Notes: a model not told the origin generated them from the sequence alone. Shown: positions 1 through 6,183, counted from the stretch's first letter. The stretch is 10,320 nucleotides of DNA from Parachlamydiaceae bacterium (GCA_003164155.1 PLSG01000226.1:1-10320), one strand, 5' to 3'. A program made the numbers and translations.

Positions 1-64
1 ACTCATGTTTAGCTTAAATTGAAATGATTCAAGCTGCTCAGTCAAAAAATTAAATAAAAAGAAT

Positions 65-68
65 AAGG
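65..68 (+). promoter_or_regulatory. Ribosome binding site of the first F-box-like gene
   Basis: AAGG lies 6 bases before the ATG at 75. It supports that ATG over the later in-frame ATG at codon 31, which would begin almost at the F-box itself. No strong promoter is evident in the 64 bases upstream; the stretch is A-rich. Confidence 0.5.
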
Positions 69-74
69 CAAAAA

Positions 75-1859
75 ATGACCCCTTCTTTAAGTCTCTCTTC
101 AACATCTCGTCCTCTATATTCATCACCTTCAAAACTAGAGAGAAAAAAGCATCCTTTTTTTTTAATGACAAATCCATTAACTAATATGTTCCCTTTTTTA
201 TCACTAAAAGACCTTTTTGCATTGACGCTGACTGGGCGTTTTTTTGGCAATGCGATAAACTATAGCCATGCAAGGCACATTTACTATAGGGGTTCTCGTC
301 TGCCTGGCGGCACTTTCGCATTGCGTTTAAATGAAGGCCCCTCTCCCTCTGTCAAACGATTGAAAATAGATGCGCCTTCTTCTTTTTCTTCACCTAAAGA
401 AGAAATCAAGGAGGAAGAAATTGAGGCAAAATCAAAAGAGATCAGGGCGGAAGAAATTGGGGCAAAATTAAAAGAAATCAGAAGTTCTTGCAAGGCTGCA
501 CGTGCCGCTGATTACCCTCCACCAATCAAGTTAGAAGTGGAATCTACTACCCTGGTTTTCACTGATCGCCATACCTTATACAGTGATTTTTATTTTCAAG
601 TTTATATAAAAGAACTTAGTCTAGTTAGTGTAGATAATTTAATGTGGATATGTGAAAAATTGACATTTTTGAAGCACACAAATTGCAACAATAAAGAATT
701 TGAAATCTTATACATGAAAATTTTCACAGAAATTAATGAGCGCTTACCTCACACGTGGTTTCCTAAAATTGACAAAGCTACAGAAATTTTATTCCTAATT
801 TCTACAGAATTTGCGATATTTGAAAAATTAAGCTTACCTTTGCTTGCCAATATTTTTGAGTTTTTAGTAAACAATCAAAGAGCAAAAAATGTTAAGGATG
901 ACAATCTAACAGCGTATGAAATTCAAATATTGGAAGAAATATTGAAAGTGGGACGTAATAGCAGAAGTGAGTTAAATGCGCGTTTATTGCTCAAACTATC
1001 GCAGTATGCGCTGAAAATGGTATCTGCTAATTTTGTCTATGATGACACTGATAAGAGGCGAGTCTTAAGCGCGATTGCAGATGGATTTGGTGATCTAGAC
1101 ATAAAAAATATATGGGTTTTGAGAGCACTGAACGAGAGGATTTGTGAACTTGATTTAGTGGATGATGATGGAGAGTTAAATGACGAAGGCCTAATAGGAA
1201 CTTACCGTGATATCATAAGACTTTTTTCCGAATTCAAATTTCCGTGTGCAAATATTATAGCTAATATAGAGATGGCTCTTCCTCAAATTAATGGTGAATC
1301 AGATTTTGACAAACAAGATATTTTAGCTATAGTCAACCTGCTTGCTTGGGCATGTGCAAAAGCTGATTATATTTCTACTGCAATACGCATATTAATAACA
1401 GAAACCTTAGAAGAATTAGACGAATCAGAAGATCTTTATTTGGATGATGAATTTTTAGAAACATTCAGTGAATTAAGTTTAGAGGAAATTGCAGAGGCTT
1501 TTGTGAAATTAGAAATCAAAAATCTGAAACTCATAGACTATTTAAATGAGGCTACAGTTCTTAGTGCGGGTGCAGATACCATAAACGCCTTAAGAATGAC
1601 TAACATATATAAAGAGGAAATTTTTGTTTATTTTAAAAATTCAACTGAAAAATTACTTACATACACCCCTCGCGAACTGATTTTAATTTTGAAATCATTT
1701 TTTCACTTTGATGAAGCTTTAACTGCCTTGAAAAAACCATTAGATCCTTTAGTTAAAGATCTGATTAAACAAGATAGTTTTGATGAATCGGAAAAACTGT
1801 TTCGCTCCCAGCTTGAAAATAGTTTATCTGCTTCATCATCCTCATCCTCTTCCTCTTGA
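75..1859 (+). CDS. Large F-box-like protein, putative host-directed effector
   Basis: This 594-residue protein has a Ser/Thr-rich N-terminus (about 1-20) followed by an F-box-like segment at about residues 34-62. There the pattern PLTNMFPFLSLKDLFALTLT, then RFF, matches the Leu/Pro...FLSLKDL core of F-boxes. F-boxes bind Skp1 in eukaryotic SCF ubiquitin ligases; in amoeba symbionts they are thought to capture the host ubiquitin system, so a secreted role is inferred. Residues 114-125 and 126-137 are a tandem 12-residue repeat rich in Glu, Lys and Ile. The remaining ~450 residues are acidic, Leu-rich and predicted helical, without a recognised domain or membrane segment; they could be the target-binding part. 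The protein ends in a run of eight serines. No signal peptide is visible, which would fit type III export. The gene is alone on its strand and converges on mazEF. The F-box call is moderately sure; effector status is inference. Confidence 0.7.
   Translation: MTPSLSLSSTSRPLYSSPSKLERKKHPFFLMTNPLTNMFPFLSLKDLFALTLTGRFFGNAINYSHARHIYYRGSRLPGGTFALRLNEGPSPSVKRLKIDAPSSFSSPKEEIKEEEIEAKSKEIRAEEIGAKLKEIRSSCKAARAADYPPPIKLEVESTTLVFTDRHTLYSDFYFQVYIKELSLVSVDNLMWICEKLTFLKHTNCNNKEFEILYMKIFTEINERLPHTWFPKIDKATEILFLISTEFAIFEKLSLPLLANIFEFLVNNQRAKNVKDDNLTAYEIQILEEILKVGRNSRSELNARLLLKLSQYALKMVSANFVYDDTDKRRVLSAIADGFGDLDIKNIWVLRALNERICELDLVDDDGELNDEGLIGTYRDIIRLFSEFKFPCANIIANIEMALPQINGESDFDKQDILAIVNLLAWACAKADYISTAIRILITETLEELDESEDLYLDDEFLETFSELSLEEIAEAFVKLEIKNLKLIDYLNEATVLSAGADTINALRMTNIYKEEIFVYFKNSTEKLLTYTPRELILILKSFFHFDEALTALKKPLDPLVKDLIKQDSFDESEKLFRSQLENSLSASSSSSSSS
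414..485 (+). repeat. 36-bp tandem repeat (two units) inside the F-box-like gene
   Basis: Two adjacent 36-bp units (414-449 and 450-485) encode EEIEAKSKEIRA and EEIGAKLKEIRS. The units differ at only a few bases. They keep the reading frame and encode a charged helical linker between the F-box and the rest of the protein. This points to a recent in-frame duplication. Confidence 0.85.
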
Positions 1860-1898
1860 GAGGACTCCTTTGCGTGGCAAGATTTCATGTTAATGAAC

Positions 1899-2018
1899 GG
1901 CTACCATAACCATTTCTTCTATCCTTCCCATCTTTTCTTATCATACCCATCCTGAAAATTTTACAGGATGATAGGATAGGAAAAGATGGGAAGGATAAAA
2001 GAAACGGTTGCAGTAGCC
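1899..2018. repeat. Long palindromic repeat, copy 1, at a convergent junction
   Basis: This is a near-perfect inverted repeat between the convergent F-box-like gene and mazF. The outermost arms are GGCTAC (1899-1904) and GTAGCC (2013-2018). The main arms at 1908-1936 and 1981-2009 match at 27 of 29 positions. An inner stem CATCCTG/CAGGATG (1948-1954, 1964-1970) closes on an A/T-rich loop. It could fold as one long hairpin in either transcript and act as a bidirectional terminator. It is clearly related to the palindrome at 6501-6588, sharing the ends TAACCATTTC...TCTATCCTT and the centre AAAATTTTACAG, so it belongs to a dispersed family. Confidence 0.85.
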
Positions 2019-2062
2019 GAAGCTTTGACTGAAAAAGTGAATGAGGCCAAAATTTTCTATAC

Positions 2063-2395
2063 CTAATCGATTAAGACTTGAATCTTTGCTAAAATGTCTC
2101 TAATAACTAAAACTGAAGCAGAACTCACAAATTTGGCATTTCGGGCTTTCCAATCTAAGGAACGGATTTGATCACATAGTACAGCGCCATTTATATCACC
2201 AACTTCTATTAATACCTCAAAAGGATATCCTTTGATCTGGCTGGTAATAGGCATGAATAATCCCAAGCCTGTTTTATGGTTATACGGATACGGAGAAATC
2301 GTTATAGCAGGTCTAGTTTTTTGAATTTCTTTTCCTTTTTGAGGATCAAATTCAAGCCAGACAACATCGCCTCGTTTTGGAGTATATGCTACCAC
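2063..2395 (-). CDS. mazF: MazF-family endoribonuclease toxin
   Basis: This 110-residue protein has the usual MazF length and fold signature. It opens with the beta-strand motif GDVVWLEFDPQKG, followed by KTRPA with Arg28. TSQIKGYPFEV then carries Thr51, and DQIRSLDW follows. Arg28 and Thr51 correspond to the catalytic Arg29 and Thr52 of E. coli MazF/ChpB-type toxins, so the enzyme looks intact. MazF toxins cut single-stranded RNA, usually mRNA, at short sequence motifs when freed from MazE; the target motif cannot be read from the sequence. The start is GTG at 2395, inside the last codons of mazE, giving a 7-base overlap. A G-rich Shine-Dalgarno (GGGGAG) lies 4 bases upstream, so translation is probably coupled to the antitoxin. 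Confidence 0.93.
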   Translation of the reverse strand: MVAYTPKRGDVVWLEFDPQKGKEIQKTRPAITISPYPYNHKTGLGLFMPITSQIKGYPFEVLIEVGDINGAVLCDQIRSLDWKARNAKFVSSASVLVIRDILAKIQVLID

Positions 2396-2622
2396 TCTTC
2401 TCCCCCCACCTGGGTATCATCAAGCAGCGGATGATGTCGATTTTTTGATGTTATTGCCTTTATCATCGCATCTAAATCGTATTCAGGAATTTGGATAACG
2501 ATCCGGCCATTTTCAATTTCAAGATTCACAAGACTACCCTGATGCAAATCAAGCTGCTTGGCGAGCTTAATGGGAATGCGTATTCCGAGACTGTTTCCCC
2601 ATTTTTGAATGTGTGAATGCAT
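2389..2622 (-). CDS. mazE: MazE-family antitoxin (AbrB-like DNA-binding N-terminus)
   Basis: This is a 77-residue antitoxin. Residues about 4-45 show the AbrB/MazE swapped-hairpin pattern IQKWGNSLGIRIP, then GSLVNLEIENGRIVIQI, which binds DNA as a dimer. The C-terminal tail (about 48-77), acidic and probably disordered when free, is the part that blocks the MazF active site in this family. The ATG is preceded by a strong GGAGG six bases upstream. It is the first gene of the operon and overlaps mazF by 7 bases. The family represses its own promoter, in complex with the toxin; a palindrome over the -10 box at 2651-2664 is the likely operator. Confidence 0.92.
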   Translation of the reverse strand: MHSHIQKWGNSLGIRIPIKLAKQLDLHQGSLVNLEIENGRIVIQIPEYDLDAMIKAITSKNRHHPLLDDTQVGGEEW

Positions 2623-2650
2623 ATCGATCCTCCCTTATCAATGGATATAC

Positions 2651-2681
2651 AAAGTATATACTTTTTGGCAATCAGGGTCAA
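2651..2681 (-). promoter_or_regulatory. mazEF promoter with palindromic operator
   Basis: On the minus strand, TTGACC (2676-2681) and TATACT (2653-2658) are separated by exactly 17 bases, giving a strong sigma-70-type promoter. The -10 box lies inside the perfect 14-bp palindrome AAAGTATATACTTT (2651-2664). A partial repeat of its core (ATATAC, 2645-2650) follows immediately downstream. Binding of MazE or MazEF there would block RNA polymerase, as in the known autoregulation of this family. Confidence 0.75.
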
Positions 2682-2759
2682 GCTCGCCTTGTTTACTGCC
2701 TTGCTTACTTTTCGGCCAAAATTAGATTGAAAAGAAGAACAAGGCCGGAAATATCGAAT

Positions 2760-2791
2760 CAGATCCTTCCCAGATGAAACGGGAGGATCTG
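2760..2791. repeat. Hairpin upstream of the membrane-protein gene
   Basis: Arms CAGATCCTTCCC (2760-2771) and GGGAGGATCTG (2781-2791) pair with one bulged base around a 9-base loop. No T-run follows on either strand, so it does not look like a standard terminator. It may be a regulatory or repeat-derived structure. The rest of the 2623-2901 interval shows only the mazEF promoter. Confidence 0.55.
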
Positions 2792-2901
2792 GCAGTTACT
2801 GATGATTGCCCTTGCTTTTGGACACGCCCGTATGCTAACAAAAAATAATAAAAGGCAATTGTTCAAATGCGAATTGAAAATTGAAATCCCAAGGCTCCCC
2901 G

Positions 2902-3468
2902 ATGCATCCCAAAGCCGCCAAGCTGAAACAGAAGCTCTTGCAAGAAATGCGCTCCTTCTTGCTATATACAGCCTTTATAGCGCTGTTCTTTTTTTCTTTG
3001 CTCACATACCAAAATCTAACCTTAGGCGCATATTCTGCGGAGCATCTTTCGCTCAATTACCTTCACTATAGCTATGAACTGCTGCAAGCTGCGATTTTAT
3101 CTAAAATCATTTTGCTCGGCGAAAATTTAAAGTTGGGAGAAAAGTTTGCCGACAAACCCCTGATAGTCCCAACCTTATATAAAACGCTCAGTTTTAGCCT
3201 TTTTGTGTTCTTTTTTACAACTCTCGAGCACCTTTTTTTTGGATTTTTGCGCGGCATCAGTTTCGTAGAAATCTATCAGGTTTTCTTAAGCAAGGGCATA
3301 AATGTAGTTTTAGCTAAGGTATGGATAGTATTTTTCGTTTTCATCTTCTTTTTCGCTTTCCTGGAAATGGGAAGAGTATTTGGCGAGCGCAGTTTATTTG
3401 ATCTTTTTTTCTTCTTTCGAAAGCCAAAAAGTGAGGCGGATATATCAGAAAACCTAGACTCAAAATAA
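2902..3468 (+). CDS. Conserved multi-pass inner-membrane protein of unknown function
   Basis: From the ATG at 2902 the protein has 188 residues. This start is preferred because AAGG at 2891-2894 lies 7 bases upstream; the in-frame TTG at 2881 has no ribosome site. It has three clear hydrophobic segments: about residues 14-34 (LLYTAFIALFFFSLLTY), 88-112 (FSLFVFFFTTLEHLFFGFL) and 131-153 (VWIVFFVFIFFFAFLEM). A weaker one at about 55-68 (LLQAAILSKIILL) may give four spans. Between them lies a conserved-looking loop, LGEKFADKPLIVPTLYKT. The whole resembles uncharacterised bacterial membrane proteins seen in many phyla, but I cannot assign a function. The tail is charged and ends without a membrane segment. 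It converges on the second F-box-like gene. Confidence 0.8.
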   Translation: MHPKAAKLKQKLLQEMRSFLLYTAFIALFFFSLLTYQNLTLGAYSAEHLSLNYLHYSYELLQAAILSKIILLGENLKLGEKFADKPLIVPTLYKTLSFSLFVFFFTTLEHLFFGFLRGISFVEIYQVFLSKGINVVLAKVWIVFFVFIFFFAFLEMGRVFGERSLFDLFFFFRKPKSEADISENLDSK

Positions 3469-3519
3469 ACCAGTAATCCAATTGAATACTAAAAAAATTC
3501 GACATCCCCCTGTAGAAGA

Positions 3520-3628
3520 AGGCTATTGGTTTAATTTCGTCCAGATGTGCTCGGCTGCAACGCCTCACCTACCGCATCTTAGGCATTTCGCTAGAGCACA
3601 TCTTTGGACGAAATTAAAACAATAGCCT
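3520..3628. repeat. Long inverted repeat at a convergent junction, overlapping the end of an F-box-like gene
   Basis: The left arm (3520-3552) begins AGGCTATTGG and continues TTAATTTCGTCCA. The right arm (3594-3628) is its near-perfect reverse complement, with one substitution and a 2-base insertion. The loop of about 41 bases is GC-richer. The right arm contains the stop codon and last codons of the minus-strand F-box-like gene, so the final residues of that protein are encoded by repeat DNA. It may serve as a bidirectional terminator for the membrane-protein gene and the F-box-like gene. It is not obviously related to the palindromes at 1899 and 6501. Confidence 0.85.
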
Positions 3629-4312
3629 AAACGAATACCGTCCCCCCCACTTTAGCATTGTTGGAATTAACTTTTCAAATTCCCTTTTTATGCCTGGATG
3701 CGAGGGATTTTTCCTAATGTTGTCTAATTCAGAAATGCAAAAGTTGATTGTATGATCAAGATCGGTGGGTTTTGGATTAAGAAGGATTATAGATAATCGA
3801 CATGCCCAAGAATTCAAGCGGTTCATGGCAACTGGCAATCTAGGCAGAGGAACTCGTCCGATTCTTACTGCGGCAAGTTGAGTTAAAATAATGAGATTAC
3901 CAGAGAGATTTCTCGCCCCCTGTTTAACGAGAGTACATGGTCTGGCATTTAATCTATCGATTTGTTCTTTTGTTTTTTCCATCAATCTCATACCAGAAGT
4001 GAGGCGTAAACTTTGCCTGCTCACTCTTTCGTAAAGCGCCAAGGATGCCTGGCTATTAAAAATTTGCTCCATAGACAACCTGTCGAGAGATAGATCGAAC
4101 TTTTGTTTTATGCTACGCGAAGTGCCGCGCAATTGTGCTAAACTGACGACATCCAAATTTCCCATAGTCAGATCCAAAATTTCTCTAGGAATTTCAAGTA
4201 ACCTGAAATTTACTCCTTGCGAACTTGAAGAAGTTGATCTAGATCCTGATGTAATCGCAGAAGAAGTCGATCCTCCCATTATAGAAGTAGATGATTGTGC
4301 AATCGCAGACAT
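3614..4312 (-). CDS. F-box-like protein with Ser/Thr-rich N-terminus, putative host-directed effector
   Basis: This 232-residue protein begins with about 33 residues made mostly of Ser, Thr, Ala and Gly, a composition common in type III secreted effectors. An F-box-like segment follows at about residues 41-75: LEIPREILDLTMGNLDVVSL, then AQLRGTSRSIKQKFD. It shows the Leu-Pro-type start, the central L..L pattern and the closing basic R.. pattern of the domain. The rest is basic and helical and contains no recognised repeat such as LRR or ankyrin. This differs from typical long F-box proteins and suggests a short adaptor. The ATG has a TGAGG ribosome site, rather close at 4 bases. The C-terminus is encoded inside an inverted repeat. 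Recruitment of host Skp1 is an inference from the domain. Confidence 0.7.
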   Translation of the reverse strand: MSAIAQSSTSIMGGSTSSAITSGSRSTSSSSQGVNFRLLEIPREILDLTMGNLDVVSLAQLRGTSRSIKQKFDLSLDRLSMEQIFNSQASLALYERVSRQSLRLTSGMRLMEKTKEQIDRLNARPCTLVKQGARNLSGNLIILTQLAAVRIGRVPLPRLPVAMNRLNSWACRLSIILLNPKPTDLDHTINFCISELDNIRKNPSHPGIKREFEKLIPTMLKWGGRYSFRLLF

Positions 4313-4494
4313 TTTGCCTCATTTTAAAAAATATATAAATTAATTAACTTATTTAATCAGGAAAATTGCATGATATCGCCGTGCAAAGCGCCTTTTGGTC
4401 GTTTTTTGCGTCGAAGGCTTTTAGCATCAGCATACTATCTTCCATTTCATCATTTTTTTGTTAAGATATCATTAATATGTGATGTATTTTCGCA

Positions 4495-4650
4495 ACTGCT
4501 CAGATTTTCCTCGAAGGCATTGGCATCAATTTAAGTGTATTGGCTAAGCAAGAGGCTTCAAATGGGATGGACTGGCGACGCCAGACGATGCAGATAATGC
4601 GGATGAAACTTCGCAACCAGTCAAATTTAACGGTTCGCTAGATAGATGTC
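4495..4650 (+). pseudogene. Possible gene remnant cut by the MITE-like element (doubtful)
   Basis: Upstream of the MITE-like element one frame stays open from about 4480 to a stop at 4640-4642, with no good start codon. It reads IFLEGIGINLSVLAK, then QEASNGMDWRRQTMQ, and ends in the element's terminal repeat (NLTVR and stop). Another frame (KWDGLATPDDADNADE) is open over a shorter stretch. Neither matches a family I recognise. The rest of 4313-4494 is AT-rich and shows no gene; it should hold the promoter of the minus-strand F-box-like gene, but no convincing box pair could be picked. Confidence 0.2.
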
Positions 4651-4913
4651 GCCCCTCCAGGGCTCAATAACCCTTCGGTAGCACCCAGGGTTCTCTTGCC
4701 GCTTCCGCGGCAGCACTCACCCTGGGCTTACAGATACCACCCCTCCAGAGTGTGGAAAGCGCAAATCCGGGGAAAAGCGCCTTCTTAAGCCCCGGAGGGG
4801 TAGCATCTGCAAGCCCAGGGGGAGCGCTGCCGCGGAAGCGGCAAGTGAACCCTGGGTGTGGTTAAAAAGGCATTGAGCCCCGGCGGGGCGACATCTATCT
4901 AGCGAACCATTAA
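4627..4913. mobile_element. MITE-like non-coding element with 120-bp inverted arms
   Basis: Positions 4627-4746 and 4794-4913 are imperfect inverted repeats of equal length around a 47-bp centre. The outermost 29 bases (TTAAyGGTTCGCTAGATAGA and onward to TGTCGCCCC) match with one difference. TTAA at each end is either part of the repeat or a 4-bp target duplication. Each arm contains a smaller palindrome: CCCAGGG...CCCTGGG around GCCGCTTCCGCGGC. Each arm also has CCCCTCC-type boxes near both ends. GC content is far above the flanks. It encodes no transposase; any open frame across it is a by-product of the repeat. The whole can fold into a large cruciform. Confidence 0.8.
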
Positions 4914-5082
4914 AAGACAATTTCTTTTATCCTAAACTTGACACCTAACCTTGGGTTTTATAAAAAAAACTACAACCCCTGGAGGGCTCTTATGAAGAGC
5001 TAAAACTCCATTTACTGAGTACTCTTCGAACTTTTGACTGGCTCAGTCTCTCACCTGAATTTTCAACCCTATCAAGATTCGT

Positions 5083-5112
5083 TTGAAAATAATATATCCC
5101 CAAAGATATATT
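5083..5112 (+). promoter_or_regulatory. Probable promoter and dyad for the membrane/zinc-ribbon gene
   Basis: TTGAAA (5083-5088) and TATATT (5107-5112) are 18 bases apart, about 60 bases before the ATG at 5174. A perfect 8-bp dyad, AATATATC-cccaaa-GATATATT (5091-5112), covers the spacer and the -10 box and could be an operator. The region is AT-rich, so chance is possible. The 4914-5082 stretch holds otherwise only a small GAGGGCTC-like box near 4980 and no gene. Confidence 0.45.
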
Positions 5113-5173
5113 TATTTCTTGTGACGGGATAAAACTTAAGATTAAATTTAAAATAATTAGAGGAGACTGGCGA

Positions 5174-5683
5174 ATGAACGAATGGGTCAATGCATTGATT
5201 CAAAAGTTTCAGGAAATATTAGGATTAATTCAGACATGGTGGCTTCCTGTAGGTGGTGTTTTTGTCGGTTCTTGTTGGCTTATTATAAAAAAATTCTGGC
5301 CTTGGGCAAAAGGACTTTGGGATGCAAGAGAGAAATTAAAACAACTGCAAAACGAACAAAACAACTTAAATCTAAGAAAGGAATTGATACTCAATAAAGA
5401 AGAAAACCTTAAATTAAAAGAAATTATCACGAGACTATCAAGTCAAGTAGAGCTTAAAGAAAATGTTGTATGGAAAGATGGCATGCTCTACTACAATAGT
5501 GCCGAAATTTGTTCACGCTGTTATGACACTAGTGCAAGCGCCGACCGCAAAACAGTGCGTTTATTAACGAGTGATTATGAAATAAAAGGTATATTTTATT
5601 GCCCTGAATGTAAAACACATCTCAAAACCAGGGAAGGGGCACTCAAGCAAAGGGATAGACAGATTTCGGGAAGGAACTATTAA
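5174..5683 (+). CDS. Membrane-anchored coiled-coil protein with zinc-ribbon-like C-terminus
   Basis: This 169-residue protein is built in three parts. A hydrophobic segment at about residues 21-40 (WWLPVGGVFVGSCWLIIKKF) probably spans the membrane once. A charged helix with heptad character follows at about 47-96 and should form a coiled coil. The C-terminal part has Cys113-x2-Cys116 and Cys143-x2-Cys146 (ICSRCYD and YCPECKT), the spacing of a rubredoxin/zinc-ribbon knuckle pair. The short beta-rich stretch between them begins VVWKDGMLYYN. Similar tails occur on many uncharacterised bacterial proteins. The positive tail and the KK after the membrane segment suggest a cytoplasmic ribbon. AGGAG (5161-5165) lies 8 bases before the ATG. 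It converges on the small coiled-coil gene. Function is unknown. Confidence 0.82.
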   Translation: MNEWVNALIQKFQEILGLIQTWWLPVGGVFVGSCWLIIKKFWPWAKGLWDAREKLKQLQNEQNNLNLRKELILNKEENLKLKEIITRLSSQVELKENVVWKDGMLYYNSAEICSRCYDTSASADRKTVRLLTSDYEIKGIFYCPECKTHLKTREGALKQRDRQISGRNY

Positions 5684-5719
5684 CATTTGAAAGGGCTTGA
5701 CATTTAAAAGCAAGCACTC

Positions 5720-5736
5720 AAAGTATCTAATACTTT
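5720..5736. terminator. Short AT-rich hairpin between convergent genes
   Basis: AAAGTAT-cta-ATACTTT is a perfect 7-bp stem, followed by a T-rich ATTTTAG on the plus strand. It overlaps the stop codon of the minus-strand coiled-coil gene. It is weak for a terminator because the stem is nearly all A/T. Its arms are the same as those of the mazEF palindrome. Confidence 0.4.
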
Positions 5737-6037
5737 ATTTTAGCAAAAAAATTGCTGTCTGAAGACGTACATTTAAATCTCCGCATTCCAGGAGTTTCAT
5801 TAATGCATCATGAGCTTTAGATTGTGAAGGTGCTTTAAAAGAGGCAAGCTCATTTTTTAAAGCCTCATTTTCATGTTTAAGCGCATCATGCTCCTTTTTT
5901 AATTGGGCATAATTTTCACGCATCCTTTTCCAATTTGTAGCTTGATCATCAGATTGCATCTGTGATGCTCCTTTTTGCTGCTCAGCACCGTACTGAGATG
6001 ACACTTCTTCTGAAGCATCTACGGTTTTTTTAACCAT
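5735..6037 (-). CDS. Small coiled-coil protein of unknown function
   Basis: This 100-residue hydrophilic protein has a polar, Gln/Ser-rich N-terminus (1-35). A strongly charged heptad-type helix at about 36-68 follows (MRENYAQLKKEHDALKHENE, then ALKNELASF). A short helical tail (about 74-100) ends in the hydrophobic LNVRLQTAIFLLK. It probably dimerises through the coiled coil. There is no signal peptide or membrane segment, and no family was recognised. AGGAG lies 8 bases before the ATG. A good promoter and a 5'-end stem-loop precede it, which supports real expression. The partner could be the neighbouring convergent coiled-coil membrane protein, but that is only suggested by position. Confidence 0.75.
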   Translation of the reverse strand: MVKKTVDASEEVSSQYGAEQQKGASQMQSDDQATNWKRMRENYAQLKKEHDALKHENEALKNELASFKAPSQSKAHDALMKLLECGDLNVRLQTAIFLLK

Positions 6038-6070
6038 ACAGGTTACTCCTAATAAAAGGGTTCAGTGAAA

Positions 6071-6090
6071 ATAGCCCCTAAGAGGGCTAT
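6071..6090 (-). promoter_or_regulatory. Stem-loop at the expected 5' end of the small coiled-coil mRNA
   Basis: On the minus strand, ATAGCCC-tcttag-GGGCTAT is a perfect 7-bp GC-containing stem followed by TTTTCAC. It begins about where transcription from the promoter at 6098-6126 should start, so it would cap the mRNA end. It could stabilise the transcript or act as a weak early terminator. Confidence 0.5.
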
Positions 6091-6097
6091 GAGAAGA

Positions 6098-6126
6098 AGA
6101 TTATCAAAAATACATTTAAACATCAA
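6098..6126 (-). promoter_or_regulatory. Promoter of the small coiled-coil gene
   Basis: On the minus strand, TTGATG (6121-6126) and TAATCT (6098-6103) are separated by 17 bases. Transcription would start near 6091 and leave a leader of about 55 bases. Confidence 0.6.
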
Positions 6127-6183
6127 CACGGAAATTGATTTAATTATTCTTGTCAACATAGTTCAAGAGAATATTCTTAAGCG

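Noticed and set aside
1899..2018. Considered as a CRISPR array or a small RNA gene
   Set aside because: There is one palindrome, no regular spacing of direct repeats and no promoter reading into it alone. A terminator-like dispersed repeat fits better.
2881..2901. TTG start for the membrane protein
   Set aside because: It has no ribosome site, whereas the ATG at 2902 has AAGG 7 bases upstream.
4717..4920. Open frame of 67 codons on the minus strand across the MITE-like element
   Set aside because: It consists wholly of inverted-repeat sequence, and its composition follows the repeat. Such frames are a common false gene call in this type of element.
4938..4964. TTGACA...TATAAA downstream of the MITE-like element
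   Set aside because: The spacer is only 15 bases and the nearest ATG opens a three-codon frame. An outward promoter from the element is possible but unsupported.
6150..6177. Plus-strand promoter-like pair TTGTCA-16-TATTCT before the transposase remnant
   Set aside because: It lies in what looks like decayed transposase coding sequence and drives only a broken frame, so it is probably chance in AT-rich DNA.
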